Positions 58,556-64,000 of a DNA stretch of 64,000 bases are shown in pieces; within the stretch, counting starts at the first letter, position 1; each line of letters starts with the position of its first letter. The notes below the pieces were generated by a model. That model did not search any database. It worked only from the letters and a program-made list of their open reading frames with translations, and was not told the DNA's origin. Source of the stretch: Lentinus brumalis (lineage: Eukaryota; Basidiomycota; Agaricomycetes; Polyporales; Polyporaceae); contig MARA01000018.1 in the NCBI GenBank assembly GCA_001792895.1, forward strand, positions 62,001 through 126,000, written 5' to 3'. The translations under genes were made by a program, and so were the position numbers.

Positions 58556-58927
58556 TGTGAGAATGTAGGCGGGGAGTGTGGTGATTCCAGACGCGTACCG
58601 GTGCTGCCATTGTCGTACTTCAACTCGTGCTCGTTGGTCTAGGGGAGAACCATCAGCACGATGTAGGACGGTTTGATGGAAACGAGACCTTCGTGACGTC
58701 GGGGTTCCTGCTGCGATCGTGCGCGCGCTGGGTACGCGGGAGGCGATGCACGCTGTGCTTTGGAAGTTTGACCCAGCAACCCGGCTTCCTTCGTACCCCG
58801 TACTTTGGGGTTGCGTTGTATGTCCTGGCACCAGTGGACCGGGAATGACACAAACACGTGCATGTTGCGTGTCAGGATGCCGTGCGCTCGATGTCGTGTC
58901 CACAACACGATGCAATTATCTGCGGGG

Positions 58928-58934
58928 TATATTA
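58928..58934 (+). promoter_or_regulatory. TATA element of the R2 gene
   Basis: TATATTA about 43 bp upstream of the R2 start codon at 58977. Confidence 0.5.
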
Positions 58935-58976
58935 GCGGCTGCATTCCAACAGAAAGGGCCCCTGTCACCAATCATG

Positions 58977-60134
58977 TCTCTTCAACCAACGTCTGTGCCC
59001 GCGCTGGGCGAACCCCTCTTGTCTCCCGAACTGTTGCGCTTCGTGCTTTTCCCCCTGAAGTATCCCGACGTATGTATGCAAGCGTGTCGTCTGCGCCGGG
59101 CTAACATGCCTGCGTAGATATGGAACGCTTACAAGCAGGCCCAAGCATCCTTCTGGACTCCCGCGGAAATCGACTTCTCCTCTGATAACACGCACTGGGA
59201 AATGCTTACCCCCGACGAACGGTCGTTTCTGTCGACCATTTTGGCTTTCTTCGCCGCATCCGATGGCATTGTCGTCGAAAGCCTAGCGGCTCGCTTTTGC
59301 GCCGATGTTCAGATTGCGGAAGCTCGTTGCTTCTATGGGTATCAGATTATGATGTGAGTATCGCGCGCTTTTCAACAACGCGACGAACGTACGCTGATCA
59401 ACTGGCAGGGAGAACATCCATTCTGAGACGTACGCAATTCTCATCCACGAGCTCGTCAGGGACCCAGACGAACAAGATCGTCTGTTTTCGGCGCTCAGTA
59501 CCATGCCGTCCGTGCGGGCGAAGGCCGAGTGGTGCATTCGGTGGATAAACAGTCCCGACGAAGACTTTGCGACTCGATTGGTCGCGTTCGCAATTGTCGA
59601 GGGGGTTTTCTTCTCGTCGTCCTTTGCGGCTATTTTTTGGATCAGAAGCCGCGGCATCCTCCCCGGATTGTGCATGTCCAACGAACTAATCGCGCGCGAC
59701 GAGGGCATGCACGCCGCGTTCGCTTGTCTTCTCTCCAGTCACATACGACAGAGGCCGTCGTACGAGGTCGTGAGAGCAATGATGGTCGAAGCCGTACTCC
59801 TGGAACATCAGTTCTTCGAAGGTTCGTGTTGCCAACGCTGTCAGATGGCGATGACAAAAAACCCTGTTTTGTAGCCGCTCTTCCTCGCGGACTGAACGGG
59901 ATGAACGCAGGATTGATGCGCGACTATGTTCAATACGTAGGCGACTTCCTCCTGGTGGAGCTGGGCTACCCCGTCGTATTCGGCAAGAAGAACCCAGTAC
60001 GTGTGCCGTTGCTGTTGCACGCAGACCCTGATGGCACCTTCTACCAGTTCCCGTTCATGGAGACCAGTGCAGTGGGAGGCCGCGCCAACTTCTTCGAGCG
60101 CGGAGTCACCGATTACGTCGGAGCTGCGGTCTGA
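58977..60134 (+). CDS. ribonucleotide reductase small subunit (R2), tail-less
   Basis: Class I R2, which carries the di-iron tyrosyl radical for dNTP synthesis. Four introns (59070-59117, 59354-59408, 59822-59874, 59997-60047) give 316 residues in one frame. It starts [20 protein letters not shown], so the disordered N-terminal extension of fungal R2 is absent. The core is complete: [20 protein letters not shown], the first metal Asp in [11 protein letters not shown], Glu in [11 protein letters not shown], His and radical Tyr in [11 protein letters not shown], Glu in [12 protein letters not shown], and Glu/His in [16 protein letters not shown]. After [20 protein letters not shown] come [18 protein letters not shown] and [13 protein letters not shown]. 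The acidic/Phe C-terminal peptide that docks on R1 in other eukaryotes is missing. Sequence is clearly diverged from standard fungal R2. Likely an accessory, captured or alien copy. Confidence 0.88.
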
Positions 60135-60455
60135 CGAAATCATGATCACCTGCGAAATTGTCTGAATGTGTTCGCGAGGGAGGGCCGCATCTACCTTTGG
60201 TGGTCGTCTGAATGTAGAGTTCTCCGCTTGTACGATTATATCCACGCCGTCCGCTCGCCCGGGGCAATGGCAACATGCATCCTGACCGAACTTCGTAAGG
60301 GCGTGAATGATCGACCCAACCAGTTACCCACCACTCTCATTCGCTAGACTCGACAACTGTAAGTCGCCGTCAACACGCGTGTATATGGTCGTCCACTGCG
60401 CTTCGTTCTTCTGTTCACAGGCACTGCTCCGAGTGACATCGTTCTGATAGAAGTG
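60135..60455. other. short gap downstream of R2
   Basis: An open 26-codon plus-strand frame (MATCILTELRKGVNDRPNQ, from 60267) is the only item; not supported as a gene. Confidence 0.25.
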
Positions 60456-60881
60456 TCATAGACAGGAGTGCGTAGATATTGTGCGGGGTACTAACCTGAC
60501 TCGTGATGCGCGTCTGTACCACTTCTGTTGCCCGCGAGCTTCTTGACCGCAGTCGCCGCCCTGCCGAGCGTGCCCCACTTTCATCTCGCACTCGCAATCG
60601 CGCTGGCTTGAAATGCAGTGCCGTTCCGATCCAAACCCTTGGTGAGTTGGCGGTTGTGTGTGAAGGTATAGTGTGAACGTTGCTCCTGTTGGCATCGACA
60701 GACGACTGGACCCAGAACACGAAGGCGTCGACTGCCAGGTCTGCTGCGGCGGCACGGTGACACATGCGTCGAATGAGGAACGACACGTTCGAGTAGAGGG
60801 GGGGGGCACCGATGCTGTGCTAAACTCGCGCACCGTCGCTCGCCCCGCGGCGTCTGCTCCAGCTCTCCGCATATCTTCCAA
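60456..60881 (-). pseudogene. frame-broken small gene, unknown product
   Basis: Start MEDMRRAGADAAGRATVREF at 60881. After a run of nine C (minus strand; 60798-60806) the frame in use becomes unlike protein. The frame reached by one extra C reads LYSNVSFLIRRMCH, AADLAVDAFVFWVQSSVDAN, ARLRVRDESGARSAGRRLRS and ATEVVQTRITSQ, ending at a possible donor near 60497. So the original protein probably used both frames, separated by a one-base loss in the homopolymer or an assembly error. No family recognised. It is divergent from the gene at 60983. Confidence 0.4.
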
Positions 60882-60926
60882 TCGTCGTTCGCACGGCCGC
60901 TATAGAGTGGGACGGGTAGGCTGGCG

Positions 60927-60934
60927 TATATAAA
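60927..60934 (+). promoter_or_regulatory. TATA box of the 60983 gene
   Basis: TATATAAA, 49 bp upstream of the ATG at 60983. It favours that ATG over the one at 60956, which would lie at or before the transcription start. Confidence 0.6.
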
Positions 60935-60982
60935 CTGTGGTGTCAGCGTTGGGATGTGGGTGCCCTTCTCAACCATCGAGAG

Positions 60983-61759
60983 ATGTCGTCCACTTACGAT
61001 ACACAACGTCTCCGCGCAACCTCCACTAACCTCGACGTTGGCAGAGCAGCTACGTCAGTATACGCCCCTGACCGGTCGACATACTCACCTCAATCGATGC
61101 TCGTAGTCACCCCTCCGAATCCGCTCCCGTCCCTTGCCTGCTTCATGCCGTTGACGACGTGCATTCGTCACTCGACGCTGCTGCGGTGATCACCGGACGT
61201 GTTCCCGACATGTCGCCTGCCTCGTTCACCATCCACCGAGCTCAAGGAAGAAGCGTACCCACTGCCGTAGCGGATGTCGGCGTTAGGACCAGGTAACGAG
61301 CAACCGTGACTGCCATAACTGTTCACTCACGAAAATCAACGACAGCGGGCGTCGCAACCCAGTCCCTGAATGGAGCTCTTCCGACACGGACTCCGATGGG
61401 CCTCCTCCCCTGGAACGCGTGGTCGGCGACAGCCCTTTTCATGCCCAAAACAGCGGCAGGGTTGTCACAGCCGTCGAGCAGTATCTGGTGTTGGTCGTGG
61501 ACGGCCACAGGGTGCGACGTTCTCCGTGGCCCTGCAAGTGTTGACTGACGTCCCTTGGCAGCTGTTTTTTCGCGTAACGGTCTGCGTCGAACGCACGTCC
61601 CTCGGCGCGTATCGCCCGTCTGTCAACATCGACTTTGTAAATGGTGTCCTTAGCCGTGGGGTGTCGCAAGGTCGAACGTGGTTAGTATTCGCCATGGAGA
61701 TGCAGGCGATCCTCATTGCTGAAATTGAGCGCGCATTGCACGACGCGTCGAATGCCTAA
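60983..61759 (+). CDS. unknown 206-residue protein, four exons
   Basis: Not recognised. Removing three GT..AG introns (61054-61106, 61293-61345, 61512-61561; 53, 53 and 50 nt) leaves 207 codons in a single frame. Exon 1 is MSSTYDTQRLRATSTNLDVG. Exon 2 contains PCLLHAVDDVHSSLDAAAVI and DMSPASFTIHRAQGRSV. Exon 3 has an acidic/Ser stretch SSSDTDSDGPPPLERVVGDS then VTAVEQYLVLVVDGHR. Exon 4 is LFFRVTVCVERTSLGAYRPS, VNIDFVNGVLSRGVSQGRTW and a C-terminal helix EMQAILIAEIERALHDASNA. The FTIHRAQGRS string resembles helicase motif VI, but no other helicase motif is present, so that match is not trusted. A TATA box lies upstream. It belongs to the same tightly packed set as the R2 gene. Confidence 0.6.
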
Positions 61760-64000
61760 CATGTACATTTGTAACCCGTCCCCGCTGGCAATCTTATATC
61801 AGGTCTCGTCGCACGCACCTCCCCAGAAGAGTGTTGTCGTCCTTGCGTCTTCTCGCAACCAACAGGTCGAAGTCAGTGCGACCACCCGCTTCACATACCC
61901 CATTCCAGGTCTGACGAGCGCCCTCCCTTTCCCCCATCCCGTGCCGCGTCACGCTGGATAGTCGCGCGACGTTTGGCATCCACGAGCGCAGGAGTGCCCT
62001 ATTGCGGCACCCGGGAGGCGGACTAGAAAGCATCCGTCCGTCGTCCACCTTCGGGTCCTGGTTGTACGAGCACCGCCTGTGGGTGAAAGTCGTACGAGCG
62101 GAACGTTAGCATGTCGTCTTGACGTACGAGATGTCTCGCACCGCAATGACTGCTGTCGTCGTGGTCTGTCGAATGGCATTTCCTTCAACACACCGAACCC
62201 TTGCCCGAAATGGATGTGCACGTAGCGCCGTAAGGAGCACGGGAACGGACGCGTGGCCCGTGGTGGCCCGGAATCGCCGCTCCGCCTTCGTCGCTCTCCT
62301 TGTTTCAATGCATATGCGGGCGCCGTACTTCCGAGCCATAACCGCACTGTGGACAATAAGGACGCCCTTTGTCCGTTGTGCCCGGCGGAACGCGGGGTTC
62401 ATAGGTGCGCCGCAGCCTCTCTCCTGCGACCGTATATGGATCGACCACCTCGCGACGCTGCCCACCACCTCAACATACTGTCCTGTCCGGAAGAAATGTG
62501 CTCTTCGCAGACAACTCCTGTCAGTCGCACATCTTCAACGGACTAACCTCGGCGGTCATCTTTTCCTACCTCCGGTCTTCATGACGCTGCCGGATATCCG
62601 GTCCTAGTTCAACTCGCCCTGCTCGCTAAGGCTTGCGTTGTTATGCCATGTGCCGCCTCGTTAGTGCACGCAGGTTCGACCCTCCTCGGACCCTAACAGA
62701 ATGGCATGCGACGGCCCACGATCGCACGTTCGCAATGTACATCACCGGTCTTCCAGTGCAGTTGCACGTTTGGCGTCGACGCGGTTGCACTGTCTGTCGT
62801 TAACCGTGCCAAGACGCACGGCATGCACACGCTTACGGCCGCCACTAGCCCTTACAGCCCGGTTCAAGACGATTCTTTGCAGTGAAACGGTAGATGGCTG
62901 ACGCTCCGAGCCTTGCCGTTCGCTCGTCGACCTGTGACTGGAATAGTCTCGCCTCTCCTGCCATTAACCGCCACTTTCCTCCGACCCCTTCCGACCTTCG
63001 CTTAAGGGTGCGCTCGACCGTCGGTGTTACACTGCACTTCCTGACCGGTATGGTGAAGTCTGCGAGCGACAAACGACCGTCTGCGTCTCATACAGCACAG
63101 AATGCGCTCGTCCTGGTCCATTCTACGTCCGTTGATCCCATGTTCCGTCCTAGCCGCAAAGATTCACCCTCTACCTGCGCTCCCTGTCCCAAAGGGGGTT
63201 ATCGTCGGTCGTACGAGCATACGCACGGCCACCTAACAAAAGTCGCAACGCGGACTCGTGCATGTAAGTCGCTGTCGAGAATACTGTCTGGCGTCCAACA
63301 TCCGTATCGTTTGGATCCTCTGATCCATGTCGGGCGCACAATACGACGACGACATATGACTTCGCTCGCCATCTACGCAGTCTCTAAACAGGTTCTAAGT
63401 AGATGTCGTACATAAGTAGTCGGTCGCTCCGACCCGTACTGAAATAACATCTCGCGGTCGTTACTTACTTCCATCTACAACGCATGTTCATGTACACCGC
63501 CTCCGCAAGCGAGACCATGCTCCCCGACGTCGTCGCGTCGCTGCTTCCTCGGTTCCTACAACTCTCGAACATATCTGCATACAGTGGAAATCGGCGCTAC
63601 AACACCCCTTAGCGCCGATTACTTGAGGGCAGGTCTCCGTTCACGCCGACATGTCCGGCGATTCCAACATATGCCATGGTGTGTCCCGCACGCCGAAACC
63701 ATCCACGCCGCACAGCAGTCACACGTGTGGTCGCACTGCCTGCAAGTACGGCATCTACCTGGGTATGTGCTCGACACTGCCGAGGAAACACGTTCCAAAC
63801 ACTCACCAACGACACTAGCAACGCACAGTCGCTCACGCACAGCGTGCTCACGGATTCCGCATAGCACACCCGCCATACCCGGCCGTTGTCTCTTCCCCGT
63901 CCCGCGGAAACTCGAGAAGACCGAACGCCCGTGTCACTAAACATATATGTGCCCTTCTTCCTAGACGGTCAAACGTAGCTCCGTGTGACCCGCTGCATTT
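61760..64000. other. 2.2 kb with only fragmentary coding signals
   Basis: Protein-like plus-strand runs include TFGIHERRSALLRHPGGGLE followed by STFGSWLYEHRLWVKVVRAE (about 61968-62106), and a Cys-pair stretch DALCPLCPAERGVHRC (about 62350-62410). Longer open frames at 62119-62607, 62894-63415 and 63584-63940 have no recognised domain. No splice model gave one long frame. It may hold further small intron-rich genes of the cluster, or decayed ones. Confidence 0.35.

Noticed and set aside
59841..60245. Minus-strand open frame antisense to R2
   Set aside because: It overlaps exons of the well-supported R2 on the opposite strand, has no domain, and is explained as a shadow frame.
61215..61292. 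Helicase motif VI-like string FTIHRAQGRS
   Set aside because: It sits inside a well-supported spliced frame with no Walker A, Walker B or other helicase motif. The match is short and probably coincidental.
63619..63876. Cysteine-rich minus-strand frame (CRTCRQCDHTCDCC) near the right end
   Set aside because: Cysteines are irregular and there is no signal peptide, splice context or start. Equally open frames exist on the other strand.
1..64000. CRISPR arrays, rRNA genes, bacterial operons
   Set aside because: No regularly spaced repeats of the right kind and no rRNA sequence were seen. Intron structure shows a eukaryotic nuclear genome.

Overview
The window looks like nuclear DNA of an agaricomycete (mushroom-forming basidiomycete). 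Genes carry many short spliceosomal introns of about 35-60 nt with GT..AG ends and CTRAY-like branch points. The gene families are also typical: a FunK1 kinase, Mx-like dynamin, S1/P1 nuclease, WDR48/Uaf1-type WD40 protein, Dal5-type permease, DUF3533/SNG1 protein, small secreted cysteine-rich proteins, a MULE with a SWIM finger, and a Helitron with a DUF6570 N-terminus. Gene models were spliced by eye, so exon edges are approximate unless stated.

Layout. 0-10.7 kb: a two-gene block (dynamin plus S1/P1 nuclease, both minus strand) is present twice. Block 1 keeps the dynamin and has a decayed nuclease; block 2 keeps the nuclease and has a decayed dynamin. A multi-pass membrane protein gene lies between them. 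10.7-17.2 kb: a broken copy of the WDR48 3' end, then the WDR48 gene, then tRNA-Glu(CTC). 18-27 kb: two paralogous small secreted cysteine-rich protein genes flank a repeat block made of a solo LTR and a gag-only LTR retrotransposon sharing the same 1.36 kb LTR. 28-29.5 kb: a hAT-like MITE beside an HNH-type gene. 30-34 kb: a FunK1 kinase with internal repeats. 35.5-41.8 kb: a Dal5-type MFS transporter, a DUF3533/SNG1 protein with one very long intron, and a second identical tRNA-Glu.

42-51.4 kb: a stand-alone urea carboxylase gene (BC, AHS2, AHS1 and biotinyl domains) is cut inside the AHS1 exon by a complete 4681 bp MULE with 131 bp terminal inverted repeats and a perfect 9 bp target duplication. 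The insertion looks recent.

52.2-64 kb: a Helitron core (DUF6570, Rep and Pif1-like helicase, minus strand) is followed by a compact group of small intron-bearing genes with TATA boxes. The group includes a ribonucleotide reductase small subunit that keeps every metal and radical residue but lacks the usual C-terminal R1-docking tail. It also includes a 206-residue protein I cannot assign. No ordinary host gene is recognisable from 52 kb to the end. One large mobile element with cargo is a possible reading, but this is inference. The last 2.2 kb stays largely unexplained.
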